Assembly: GCF_039822285.1 (NCBI RefSeq)
Contig: NZ_JBAJEY010000005.1
Span: 152,736 to 216,735, forward strand
From: Thiofaba sp039822285
GTDB taxonomy: Bacteria > Pseudomonadota > Gammaproteobacteria > Halothiobacillales > Halothiobacillaceae
Reading direction: 5' to 3'
Length of the DNA stretch: 64,000 nucleotides
Position numbers and translations under genes: made by a program. A model generated the notes under the pieces. The model saw only the letters and a list, made by a program, of their open reading frames with translations. It was not told the DNA's origin and did no database searches. How positions within the stretch are numbered: the stretch's first letter is position 1; the number at the start of each line of letters is the position of its first letter. Below are positions 45,623 through 53,731 of the stretch, piece by piece.

Positions 45623-46535
45623 CGCCGTCCCTCCCACGACCCGGCCGGGCGGCCGGGCCTACCTGATCGACAGCAATATCTACGTCTTCCGCGCCTGGCA
45701 TGCGCAGCCCGTGGGCCTGCGCGATGCCGAGGGCCGGGCGCTCAACGCGGTGCACGGCTACGCGGAATTCCTGCTGCGGGTGCTGGAGGACGTGGGCACC
45801 GACCGGGTCGTGCTCGCCTTCGACGTCCCCCAGGAGCGCCCCTACCGGCGCGAGATCTACCCGCACTACAAAGCCCACCGCCCGCCCCCGCCCGAGGATC
45901 TGCGCCCGCAGTTCGAATTGTGCCGAGCCCTGGCCGAGGGCATCGGCCTGCCGGTGCATACCTCCGACCGCTTTGAAGCGGACGATGTGATCGGCACCCT
46001 GGCCGCGAGGCTTCGCGCGGAAGGCCTGGCCATCACCCTGCTCACCGCCGACAAGGACCTCGCCCAGCTGCTCGAGGGGCAAGATCGCTGGTGGAACCAC
46101 GGCCGCACCGAGGTGCTGGATGCGCGCGGCGTGGAGCGTGTGTGGGGCGTGCCGCCCAGACTCATCGCCGACCTGCTCGCCATCACCGGCGATGCGGTCG
46201 ACAACATCCCCGGCGTGCCCGGCATCGGCCGCACCACCGCCGCGCGCATGCTGCGCAAATGGGGCAGCCTGGACGGGGTACTCACCAACCTGCACGCCAT
46301 CGGCGCGCAGAAATTCCGCGGCGCGCCGCGGGCGCAACGGCTGATGCTTGAGCACGAGGAGACCGTACGCCTGGCGCGCCGGCTGACCGGCATCGTGTGT
46401 GACGTGCCGCTGGGGAGCGCGGTGCGCACCCACTGGCAGCGGCCCAGGCCGGGGCAGGTGGAGCCTCTGTTCGAGGCGATGAGACTGCCGCTCAACCTCC
46501 GGCAACGCTGGATCAGGCTGCTGGATCCGTCGTAG
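45615..46535 (+). CDS. xni: 5'-3' exonuclease (PolI N-terminal/ExoIX-like)
   Basis: The 306-residue protein is a stand-alone FEN-like exonuclease. Visible are LIDSNIYVFRAW, FDVPQERPYRREIYPHYKAHR, FEADDVIGTLA, LTADKDLAQLL and the H3TH-type helix-hairpin (ITGDAVDNIPGVPGIGRTTAARML). It lacks the polymerase domains of PolI. The start is a GTG at 45615, overlapping the malic enzyme stop by eight bases. Acts on flaps or gaps in DNA. Confidence 0.85.
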
Positions 46536-46550
46536 GGGGCTCGTCGCCGC

Positions 46551-47258
46551 CTAAGGCACCTTCACCGCCCCCATGTCCCGCTGGATACGCTCAAGGCGCC
46601 TCTTCAGCGCGGCCGTGGCGGGCCCACCATCGTAGTAGCGCGGATTGGGCACGATGGCGGCCAGCCAGGCCGCCTGCGAAGGCGAGAGCTGCGCGGCCGG
46701 CACCCCGAAGTAGTGCCGCGCCGCCGCCTCCGCGCCAAACACGCCATCGCCCCACTCGATCAGGTTCAGATACAGCTCGAGGATGCGCCGCTTGGGCAGC
46801 ACGCCCTCCAGCATGAGGGTGATGAGGGCCTCCTGGCCCTTGCGGACGAAGGAGCGCTCGCTCGAGAGAAAGAGGTTTTTGGCGAGCTGCTGGCTGATGG
46901 TGGAGCCGCCCGCCACCACCCGCCCCCGACGCAGGTTCTTCTCCAGCGCGTTCTGCATGCCTTCCCAGTCGAACCCCTCATGTTCGAGGAACTTCGCATC
47001 CTCGGCGGCGAGGACGGCGCGCTTGAGGTGGGGCGAGATGGCCGCATCGTCCACCCACTGCTGGCGCAGGCGGGCCTCGGGCGTGGTCTCGCGAAGTTGT
47101 GCGAGACGGGCGTCCATGAAGGCCGTGGAGCCGGGATCGACCCAGCGCCAGGCCACGATGTGGGCGAAATACCAGCCCTGCAGCAGCAGGAACAGCAAGA
47201 ACAGGACCAGCAGGCCGCGCAGCAGCCAGCGCCGGAAGACAGACGGCTTCCTCGCCAT
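46551..47258 (-). CDS. mtgA: Monofunctional peptidoglycan transglycosylase MtgA
   Basis: The 235-residue protein has an N-terminal membrane anchor (residues about 11-30, leucine-rich) and a GT51 domain with AAEDAKFLEHEGFDW (catalytic Glu), GGSTISQQLAKNLFLS and RKGQEALITLMLEGVLPKRRILELYLNLIEWG. It polymerises lipid II glycan chains and has no transpeptidase domain. Length is normal. It is convergent with the exonuclease gene, 15 bases apart, and lies downstream of argH on the same strand. Confidence 0.95.
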   Translation of the reverse strand: MARKPSVFRRWLLRGLLVLFLLFLLLQGWYFAHIVAWRWVDPGSTAFMDARLAQLRETTPEARLRQQWVDDAAISPHLKRAVLAAEDAKFLEHEGFDWEGMQNALEKNLRRGRVVAGGSTISQQLAKNLFLSSERSFVRKGQEALITLMLEGVLPKRRILELYLNLIEWGDGVFGAEAAARHYFGVPAAQLSPSQAAWLAAIVPNPRYYDGGPATAALKRRLERIQRDMGAVKVP

Positions 47259-47322
47259 GCGTTAATCCCGGCGTGGGCACCCCGCACCGCGCGGCAGGGG
47301 CGGTGTGGCTCGACCCAGACGA

Positions 47323-48732
47323 TCAGAACCCCAGACGCGCCCGCGCCGCCGCCACCTGGCGGCGCACCTGGTTCGGCGCGGTGCCGCCCTCGATGTCGCG
47401 CGCCGCCACCGAGCCTTCCAGGGTCAGCACCTCGAACACGTCCGCCTCGATGCGGGCATCGAAGCGCTGGAGCTCATCGAGCGACATCTCGGACAGGTCG
47501 CGCCCAGTCTCCACGCCGAAGCGCACGGCCTTGCCCACCACTTCATGGGCATCGCGGAAGGGCAGCCCCTTACGCACCAGATAGTCGGCAAGATCCGTGG
47601 CGGTGGAGAAGCCGCGCAGGGCGGCGGCGCGCATGCGCGCGCGGTCCACGATCAGGTGCGGGAGCATGTCGGCAAAGGCCCGCAGGGAGCCCTTCAGGGT
47701 ATCCACGGCATCGAACAGCGGCTCCTTGTCCTCCTGGTTGTCCTTGTTGTAGGCCAACGGCTGGCTCTTCATCAGCATCAGGAGGCTGACCAGGGCACCG
47801 ACCACGCGCCCGCTCTTGCCGCGCACCAGTTCCGGCACGTCCGGGTTCTTCTTCTGCGGCATGATCGAGCTGCCGGTGCAGAAGCGATCCGGCAGGTCCA
47901 CAAAGCCGAACTGGGCGGACGACCAGAGGATCAGCTCCTCCGCCATGCGCGAGAGGTGGACCATGATCAGGCTCGCCGCGGACAGGAATTCGATGATGAA
48001 GTCGCGGTCGGAGACAGCATCGAGCGAGTTGCGCGAGGGGCGCTCGAAGCCCAGCAGTTCAGCGGTGTAGGCCCGATCCAGCGGATAGCTGGTGCCGGCG
48101 AGGGCGGCGGAGCCGAGCGGCATCACGTTCACCCGCTTGCGGCAGTCGAGCAGGCGGTCGTGGTCGCGGTCGAGCATCTCGAACCAGGCCAGCATGTGGT
48201 GGCCGAAGCTGATCGGCTGTGCCACCTGAAGGTGGGTGAAGCCCGGCAGGATGGTGTCCGCCTCGCGCTCGGCCAGCTCCACCAGCGCCTTCTGCACCGC
48301 ACGGATCTGCCCGGTGAGACCGTCGATCTCGTCGCGCAGGTAGAGGCGCATGTCGGTCGCCACCTGGTCGTTGCGCGAACGGCCGGTGTGCAGCTTCTTG
48401 CCCGCCTCGCCGATGCGCTCGGTCAGGCGGGCTTCGATGTTCATGTGCACGTCTTCGAGGTCCACCGACCAGGCGAAGTCACCCCGCTCGATGTCGAACA
48501 GGATGTCGTCCAGCCCCTTGACGATGCGCTCGCACTCCTCGGCCGTCAGCACCCCCACCTTGGCCAGCATGCGGGCGTGCGCCTTGGAACCGGCGATGTC
48601 CTGCCGGTACATGCGCGCATCGAAGGTCACGGAGGCGGTGAAGGCCTTGACGAACTCGTCCACCGGCTCGGTGAAACGGCCGCCCCACATCTCCTTGGTG
48701 GTGTCGTTGGTCAGATCGTCGGCAAGGCTCAT
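47323..48732 (-). CDS. argH: Argininosuccinate lyase
   Basis: ArgH splits argininosuccinate into arginine and fumarate, the last step of arginine synthesis. The 469-residue product shows MWGGRF at the start, GRSRNDQVATDMRLYLR, TVLPGFTHLQ-like ILPGFTHLQVAQP and the superfamily signature GSSIMPQKKNPD. The start at 48732 is chosen because the frame upstream (25 residues) is not conserved and this ATG has a GGGA upstream. mtgA follows after about 64 bases. Confidence 0.97.
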   Translation of the reverse strand: MSLADDLTNDTTKEMWGGRFTEPVDEFVKAFTASVTFDARMYRQDIAGSKAHARMLAKVGVLTAEECERIVKGLDDILFDIERGDFAWSVDLEDVHMNIEARLTERIGEAGKKLHTGRSRNDQVATDMRLYLRDEIDGLTGQIRAVQKALVELAEREADTILPGFTHLQVAQPISFGHHMLAWFEMLDRDHDRLLDCRKRVNVMPLGSAALAGTSYPLDRAYTAELLGFERPSRNSLDAVSDRDFIIEFLSAASLIMVHLSRMAEELILWSSAQFGFVDLPDRFCTGSSIMPQKKNPDVPELVRGKSGRVVGALVSLLMLMKSQPLAYNKDNQEDKEPLFDAVDTLKGSLRAFADMLPHLIVDRARMRAAALRGFSTATDLADYLVRKGLPFRDAHEVVGKAVRFGVETGRDLSEMSLDELQRFDARIEADVFEVLTLEGSVAARDIEGGTAPNQVRRQVAAARARLGF

Positions 48733-48807
48733 GACTGGTTTCCCGGAAGGCTTGAGGATGGCGGCAAGTATACCCGCGCGGATAGCCTGGATGGAGCGGC
48801 CACCCAT

Positions 48808-48870
48808 GTAGGAGCGCCGCCCCCGGCGCGAATGAGCGCAGGTTCATCGACCCGGGGGCGGGCCTCCTAC
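48808..48870. repeat. REP-like palindrome, GTAGGAG family (includes a stop codon)
   Basis: Starts GTAGGAGCGCCGCCCCC and ends GGGCGGGCCTCCTAC. The last bases on the right lie inside the leftward thioredoxin-like gene: its TAG stop codon is read from 48867-48869 of the repeat. It separates that gene from argH upstream region. Confidence 0.85.
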
Positions 48871-49349
48871 CGAAGCCGCGCCTCGGCCTTCTGTAGCGCG
48901 CTCTCAAGCTGGGTGCCGTACAGGTCGATGTTGGCCACGCCCACCAGGGGCTCGGCCAGCACCTCCCCCTCCGGCCCCAGCAGCATCAGGGTGGGAAAGA
49001 AACGCACCTTGTAGCGGCGCATGAGCGCGGCGGGCTCGATCATCCGCCCATCCGCATCCACAAGCTCGCCACCATGGGCCTCCAGCTGACGGATCAGCAC
49101 CCGCTGCCGGTACTGCCCGCTCATGATCATGGGCTTGAGATGATCCTCGATCACATAATGGCAATAGCCGCAGCCATGGGTGTGAAACAGCAGGAGGACG
49201 GGCAGCCTGTGCTGCCCCGCCTCGGCGAGGTCGGCGCGCAGGTTCGTCAGCGGGGGGACCTCGACGGCATGGGCCAGAGGGGCCAGCCCCAGCAGCAGGA
49301 CGAGGCACAGACGGAGGAGGATGCTTGGCACGCGCAAAGGCTCCGGCAT
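48867..49349 (-). CDS. Periplasmic thioredoxin-like protein (CGYC)
   Basis: The 160-residue protein has a signal peptide (LRLCLVLLLGLAPLAHA) and a thioredoxin-like domain with active site FHTHGCGYCHYVIEDHL and cis-Pro region VRFFPTLMLLGPEGEVL. It resembles SoxW/DsbD-gamma-type periplasmic reductases with a CGYC motif. Substrate unknown. The stop codon TAG is supplied by the end of a REP-like element, so the original C terminus may have been different. The start at 49349 lies near that of the divergent hemC. Confidence 0.8.
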   Translation of the reverse strand: MPEPLRVPSILLRLCLVLLLGLAPLAHAVEVPPLTNLRADLAEAGQHRLPVLLLFHTHGCGYCHYVIEDHLKPMIMSGQYRQRVLIRQLEAHGGELVDADGRMIEPAALMRRYKVRFFPTLMLLGPEGEVLAEPLVGVANIDLYGTQLESALQKAEARLR

Positions 49350-49383
49350 AGGATGACAGGCTTCCATGAGACCCGATTTCGAC

Positions 49384-50319
49384 ATGACCATGCAAACCCT
49401 CCGCATCGCCACCCGCAAGAGCCCGCTCGCCATGTGGCAGACCGAAGACGTGGCGCGCCGCCTGACGGCGCTGCACCCGGGCCTTGCGGTCGAGTACCTG
49501 AAGCTCACCACCCAGGGCGACCAGCTGCTCGACAGCCCGCTCGCCAAGATCGGCGGCAAGGGCCTGTTCGTCAAGGAGCTGGAGGTCGGCATGCTGGAGG
49601 GTCGGGCGGACATCGCCGTGCACTCGATGAAGGATGTGCCCATGGCCTTCCCGGAGGGGCTGCACCTGTCGGTGATCCTTGCGCGCGAGGACCCGCGCGA
49701 TGCCTTTGTATCCAATGTTTACGCAAGCCCCGAGGAGCTGCCCGCGGGCGCGGTGGTAGGCACCTCCAGCCTGCGCCGGCAGATGCAGCTGTTGCAGCGC
49801 TTCCCGCACCTCAAGGTCGAGGTCCTGCGCGGCAACGTCAACTCCCGCCTCGCCAAGCTGGATGCGGGACAGTACGACGCCATCATCCTCGCCTGCGCCG
49901 GCCTCAAGCGGCTCGGCTTTGCCGAGCGCATCCGCCTAGCCCTGCCGCCAGAGGTCAGCCTGCCCGCCATCGGCCAGGGCGCGGTCGGCATCGAGTGCCG
50001 CCAGGGTGATGCGGCCATCGAGGCCCTCATCGCCCCGCTCAACTGCCCGGACACCTTTGATTGCGTGATGGCCGAGCGCGCCATGAACACCCGCCTCAAC
50101 GGCGGCTGCCAGGTGCCGATCGGGGGCTTCGCCGTGCTGGAGGGCGACATGCTCTGGCTGCGCGGGCTGGTCGGCTCGCTGGATGGCCAGCAGCTGCTGC
50201 GCGCCGAGGGCCGCGCCCACCGATCCGAGGCCCAGGCCCTGGGCGTTCGGGTGGCGGAGGATCTGCTTGCCCAGGGGGCGGATGCGATCCTGGCCGCGGT
50301 GGGGATCGACGCGGGTTAG
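49384..50319 (+). CDS. hemC: Hydroxymethylbilane synthase (porphobilinogen deaminase)
   Basis: HemC joins four porphobilinogens into hydroxymethylbilane. The 311-residue product carries RIATRKSPLAMWQ, KIGGKGLFVKELE, DIAVHSMKDVPM, GTSSLRRQMQLL, LRGNVNSRLAKLD and the dipyrromethane-cofactor Cys in NGGCQVPIGG. ATG at 49384 fits the family length; ATG at 49366 would add six residues and cannot be excluded. It is followed by hemD after about 17 bases, then hemX and hemY. Confidence 0.97.
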   Translation: MTMQTLRIATRKSPLAMWQTEDVARRLTALHPGLAVEYLKLTTQGDQLLDSPLAKIGGKGLFVKELEVGMLEGRADIAVHSMKDVPMAFPEGLHLSVILAREDPRDAFVSNVYASPEELPAGAVVGTSSLRRQMQLLQRFPHLKVEVLRGNVNSRLAKLDAGQYDAIILACAGLKRLGFAERIRLALPPEVSLPAIGQGAVGIECRQGDAAIEALIAPLNCPDTFDCVMAERAMNTRLNGGCQVPIGGFAVLEGDMLWLRGLVGSLDGQQLLRAEGRAHRSEAQALGVRVAEDLLAQGADAILAAVGIDAG

Positions 50320-50336
50320 GCACGGGCTGGAGCGTG

Positions 50337-51158
50337 ATGTCCGGTCAAACGCTCGGCCAGCCCCCCTCCCCCCTGGTGGGGGAGGGCCGGGGAGAGGGGG
50401 TGACACTCGCCGGCCAGCACATCGCCATCACCCGCCCGGTCGGCCAGGCCGCGCCCCTGCTCAAGCGCATCCAGGCCCTGGGTGGCGAGGCCATCCCCCT
50501 GCCCCTGCTCAAGATCGCCCCGCCGGCCACCCCCATCAGCCCCGATGCGCTGAAACGCCAATGCCAGGCGGCTGACCTCATCGCCTTCATCAGCCCCAAT
50601 GCCGCGCGCATGGCGCTGCAGATCCTCTCCCGGGCCCACTGGCCGCCCGGCGTGCGCCTGGCCTGCGTCGGTCAGGGCACGGCGCGTGCCCTGCACGCAG
50701 CGGGCTTTGGCGATGTCCTCGTACCCAGCGACGGGGCGAACAGCGAGGCCCTGCTCGCCCTCCCCGAGCTGTGCGCGGTACGCGGCCAACGCATCCTGAT
50801 CGTGCGCGGCGAGGGGGGGCGCACGCTGTTGGCCGACACCCTCGCCGCGCGCGGCGCCCAGGTAGACCACGCCGTGGTTTACCGCCGCCTCCCCCTTCCG
50901 CCGGACCTGACCGCCTTGCGCCGGAGGGGGGCCGTCACCTTCGTCATCACCTCTTCGGAGGCTTTGCAGGTGCTGGTGAACGCCGCCCGTGACCAAGCCT
51001 CCTTGGACTGGCTGCGAGAGCAGATTTTCGTCTTCGGCCACCCCCGTATCGCCGAGACGGGGCGCGCGTTCGGCCTGCTTCGTGGCATCATCGTAGACAG
51101 CCCTGCCGACGACGCGCTCCTCACCGCGCTCCTCGGCCTTGCCCAAAACAAGCGCTGA
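50337..51158 (+). CDS. hemD: Uroporphyrinogen-III synthase HemD with repeat-derived N terminus
   Basis: HemD closes hydroxymethylbilane into uroporphyrinogen III. The C-terminal 252 residues show the family pattern: ITRPVGQAAPLLKRIQALGGEAIPLPLLKI, FISPNAARMAL, CVGQGTARAL, ILIVRGEGGR and VTFVITSSEAL. From the ATG at 50337 the first 21 residues (containing PPSPLVGEGRGEG) are encoded by a C-rich REP-like element at 50361-50403. A GTG at 50400 would give the family-normal start LAGQHIAITRP and may be the original one. Which start is used is not decidable here. Confidence 0.9.
   Translation: MSGQTLGQPPSPLVGEGRGEGVTLAGQHIAITRPVGQAAPLLKRIQALGGEAIPLPLLKIAPPATPISPDALKRQCQAADLIAFISPNAARMALQILSRAHWPPGVRLACVGQGTARALHAAGFGDVLVPSDGANSEALLALPELCAVRGQRILIVRGEGGRTLLADTLAARGAQVDHAVVYRRLPLPPDLTALRRRGAVTFVITSSEALQVLVNAARDQASLDWLREQIFVFGHPRIAETGRAFGLLRGIIVDSPADDALLTALLGLAQNKR
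50361..50403. repeat. REP-like palindrome (C-rich family) inside the 5' end of hemD
   Basis: The core CCCCCCTCCCCCCTGGTGGG with GGGAGGGCCGGGGAGAGGGG matches the units at 7677-7719 and 33728-33770. Read in the hemD frame it encodes PPSPLVGEGRGEG. It ends at the candidate GTG start at 50400. Confidence 0.85.
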
Positions 51159-51167
51159 ACATCATGA

Positions 51168-51260
51168 TTCTCCCCTCCCCCTCGAGGGGGAGGGGCTGGG
51201 GGGAGAGGGTGATAAGTCGTTACCCCCTCTCCCTAACCCTCCCCCACTAGGGGGGGAAAC
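51168..51260. repeat. REP-like palindromes, C-rich family (two units)
   Basis: Between hemD and hemX lie two units in opposite orientation: 51168-51212 (TCTCCCCTCCCCCTCGAGGG, then GGGGAGAGGG) and 51221-51260 (CCCCCTCTCCCTAACCCTCC). The opposite pairing is like a BIME arrangement and could form a large hairpin in the hem transcript. Confidence 0.83.
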
Positions 51261-51310
51261 CTGCCCTATCGCAGGCTTTTCCATACTCGCCACCCCCGGA
51301 GCGTCCCGCC

Positions 51311-52378
51311 ATGATGGAGCAACCCAGCACCCCGGACACCGACACCGCCACACCCGCGTCGCCCGGTGCGGAAAAACCGCCCCGCCCCCGCGGCGCGGGC
51401 CTCGCCCTGCTGGTCGCCCTCCTCGCCCTGGCCGGCGCAGGCGGTGCGGGGTTCTACGCCTGGCAACAGCACCAGACGCTCGAAGCCCGCATCGCCGACC
51501 TCGAGCGAGGCATGAACGAGCAACTGGCCCAACGCGCCTCACTCGACGCCTTAGGCCTCTTACGCAAGGAGCTGGACAGCCTCCGCCAGTCGCTCGAGGC
51601 CCAGCAGCAGAGCCTCACCCAGGACACCACCCAGCGCCTCGAGGCCCTGCGTGCCGAACTTGCCACCCAGCAGCAGGCCCTCGACGCCCTGCGCGCCCTC
51701 ACCGGACGCGACGAGCGGCTGTGGCGTCTGGGCGAGATCGAGCGCCTGCTCACCGCCGCACAGACCCGCCTGCGCCTGCTCGACGACACCGCCACCGCCC
51801 GCCTGCTGCTGCAGGAGGCTGACCGCACCGCCGCCCCGCTCGGCGGCGAGGTCCTGCCCCTGCGCGAGGCGCTGCAACAGATCGCCTCCGGCCTGAACGG
51901 TGCGCATCTGGATCGCGAAGGCCTCGCCCTGCGCCTCACCCAGTTGGCCGAGACCCTGCCCGAACTACCGCGCATCAAGCCTTCGGCCGAGCACGCCGAA
52001 AACGCCCCCGCCGAAGGCTGGTGGCCGCGCGCCAAGGCCTGGGTGGGCGGCTGGCTGCACATCGAGCGCAAGACCGCTCCGGCCGCCGAGCGCGATCAGG
52101 CCCTGCTCGAGGCCGCGAACAAACTGCTCCAGGCCCGCCGCGCCCTGCTTGCGCGTGACACCCCCCAGGCCCTCGAGCTCGTGCGTCAGGCAGCGGAGGC
52201 TGCCAGCGCCCGCCTCGATGGGCACGACACCCGCGCCCTCGGCGCGCTGGACGAGCTGGCCGACATCACCACCGAGCTGGCCCGCCCCGCCCCGACCATG
52301 GTCGACCTGACCCCGGCCTTCACCGCCCTGCGCGCCCTGCGCGCGGCCGGCGAGGCCACCACCCTCCAGGGGAACTGA
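51311..52378 (+). CDS. hemX: HemX-like membrane protein
   Basis: The 355-residue protein has a proline-rich cytoplasmic start, one membrane segment (residues about 31-53, GLALLVALLALAGAGGAGFYAW) and a long coiled-coil/helical periplasmic part (QQHQTLEARIADLERGMNEQL, LRKELDSLRQSLEAQQQSL). It fits HemX of the gammaproteobacterial hemCDXY cluster; HemX itself has no proven methyltransferase activity despite some annotations. REP-like elements fill the gap to hemD. Confidence 0.88.
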   Translation: MMEQPSTPDTDTATPASPGAEKPPRPRGAGLALLVALLALAGAGGAGFYAWQQHQTLEARIADLERGMNEQLAQRASLDALGLLRKELDSLRQSLEAQQQSLTQDTTQRLEALRAELATQQQALDALRALTGRDERLWRLGEIERLLTAAQTRLRLLDDTATARLLLQEADRTAAPLGGEVLPLREALQQIASGLNGAHLDREGLALRLTQLAETLPELPRIKPSAEHAENAPAEGWWPRAKAWVGGWLHIERKTAPAAERDQALLEAANKLLQARRALLARDTPQALELVRQAAEAASARLDGHDTRALGALDELADITTELARPAPTMVDLTPAFTALRALRAAGEATTLQGN

Positions 52379-52381
52379 CCC

Positions 52382-53575
52382 ATGCGCCGCCTGTTCATCG
52401 CCCTCCTGCTCGTCGTCCTCGGCGCCGGCGCCATCGCCCTGCTGGCCTGGCGCGACCCTGGCCAGGCCACCCTCCACTGGGGCGACTGGCAGGTGCAGAC
52501 CTCGCTCATTGCCCTGCTCGGCATCGCGGTCATGGTCATGCTGTTGATCGGACTCATCCTGCGCCTGCTGAGCCTGCTCCTGCGCGCCCCCACGCTACTT
52601 CGCCAGCGCCAGGCCCGCCGCCGCCAGGAACGTGCCCTGCGCGACCTCACCCAAGGCGTCATCAGCCTGATTGAAGGGGCGTGGCGCGACGCAGAACAGC
52701 TGTTCAAGCGTCATGGTGAGGATGCCCAGGGCGGACTCGTCTGGCTCATCGGCACCGCCCTCGCCGCCCACCGGCAGGGTGCCAGCGCGCGCCGCGACGA
52801 CACCCTGCGCCTGGCCGAACAGCGTTACCCCGAGGCCACCGCGGCGCTGCGCCTGCTCCAGGCCGAGATGCTGCTGCACGAAGGACGTGACGAGGGCGCC
52901 TTGAGCCTGTTGCAGGCCCTGCACGCCGAGGCCCCGCGTCAACCACATGTACTGCGCCTGTTGACCGAACTGCACCGCCGCCGGGGCGAATGGGACGCCG
53001 TGCTGCAACGCCTGCCCGAACTCACCCGCCTGCGCGCCCTGCCGGAGGAGCGCCTGCTGGAACTCGAGGAAGAGGCCGTCGAGGGCCGCCTGGCCCAACT
53101 CATCCCCCAAGGGCGCGAGGCCATCGACGCCTTCTGGCACGACATCCGCCGCAGCCTGCGCGGCCGCGAGCGCCTGTTTGCCGCCTACGCTCTGGCCCTC
53201 GCCGCCGCGGGCCACCCCCAGGCCGCCTGCGAGCTTCTGCTCAAGGCCCTGCGCGAGCGCCCGAGCACACGCCTGGCAAGCGTGCTGCCCCAGCTGCAAC
53301 CAACCCAACCCAAGTCCGCCCTGGAGGCCACCGAGGCCCTCCTCCAGCGCCACGGCGAAGACTCACCCCTCGCCGCCCCACTGCACCTCTTCGCCGCCCG
53401 CCAGGCCTGGACACTCGACCTCTGGGGCAAAGCCCGCAGCCACGCCGAGGCCGCGCTGGCCCGGGCCCCCAGCACCGAGGCCCACGCCCTGCTCGCCCGG
53501 GCGCTGGAACGGGAAGGCCACCGGGAGCAAGCCCTGGAGCACGCCCTCAAGGGGCTCGACCAGGGCACAGTGTAG
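52382..53575 (+). CDS. hemY: HemY-like membrane protein (TPR)
   Basis: The 397-residue protein has two membrane segments at the N terminus (residues about 4-22 and 40-65) followed by TPR-like helical repeats, the pattern of HemY in gammaproteobacteria. HemY is thought to help organise late heme synthesis at the membrane. Its TAG stop (53573-53575) lies inside the start of a GTAGGAG-family REP-like element, so the C terminus may have been set by insertion. It follows hemX after three bases. Confidence 0.88.
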   Translation: MRRLFIALLLVVLGAGAIALLAWRDPGQATLHWGDWQVQTSLIALLGIAVMVMLLIGLILRLLSLLLRAPTLLRQRQARRRQERALRDLTQGVISLIEGAWRDAEQLFKRHGEDAQGGLVWLIGTALAAHRQGASARRDDTLRLAEQRYPEATAALRLLQAEMLLHEGRDEGALSLLQALHAEAPRQPHVLRLLTELHRRRGEWDAVLQRLPELTRLRALPEERLLELEEEAVEGRLAQLIPQGREAIDAFWHDIRRSLRGRERLFAAYALALAAAGHPQAACELLLKALRERPSTRLASVLPQLQPTQPKSALEATEALLQRHGEDSPLAAPLHLFAARQAWTLDLWGKARSHAEAALARAPSTEAHALLARALEREGHREQALEHALKGLDQGTV

Positions 53576-53620
53576 GAGGCCCGCCCCCGGGCCGATGTCC
53601 CCGCGCTCGATCGCGGCGCA
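53572..53620. repeat. REP-like element, GTAGGAG family (part), at the hemY stop
   Basis: Starts GTAGGAGGCCCGCCCCCGGGC and includes a second half TCGATCGCGGCGC. Unlike other copies, the closing TCCTAC end is missing because the C-rich element at 53620-53666 follows directly. The HemY stop codon TAG is at 53573-53575 in its first bases. Confidence 0.8.
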
Positions 53621-53666
53621 CTCCCCTCCCCCTCGAAGGGGGAGGGGGCTGGGGGAGAGGGTGAAA
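53620..53666. repeat. REP-like palindrome, C-rich family
   Basis: ACTCCCCTCCCCCTCGAAGG with GGGAGGGGGCTGGGGGAGAG, the same family as 33642-33690. It is followed directly by a GTAGTACGGATGGAACGC sequence of a third family (53672-53704). Confidence 0.82.
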
Positions 53667-53671
53667 CCCAC

Positions 53672-53704
53672 GTAGTACGGATGGAACGCAAGCGAAATCC
53701 GGGG
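53672..53704. repeat. REP-like half-element, GTAGCCCGGATG family
   Basis: GTAGTACGGATGGAACGCAA followed by GCGAAATCCGGGG resembles the GTAGCCCGGATG family seen at 57996-58086, with three bases changed after GTAG. It shares 13 bases with the motif upstream of the surface-protein genes at 9832. Confidence 0.5.
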
Positions 53705-53731
53705 CAACATAGACCATGCAAGGAGCCTTCC

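Noticed and set aside
53672..53704. A third copy of the surface-gene upstream motif
   Set aside because: Only 13 bases match and the rest follows the GTAGCCCGGATG repeat family; there is no exported-protein gene downstream.
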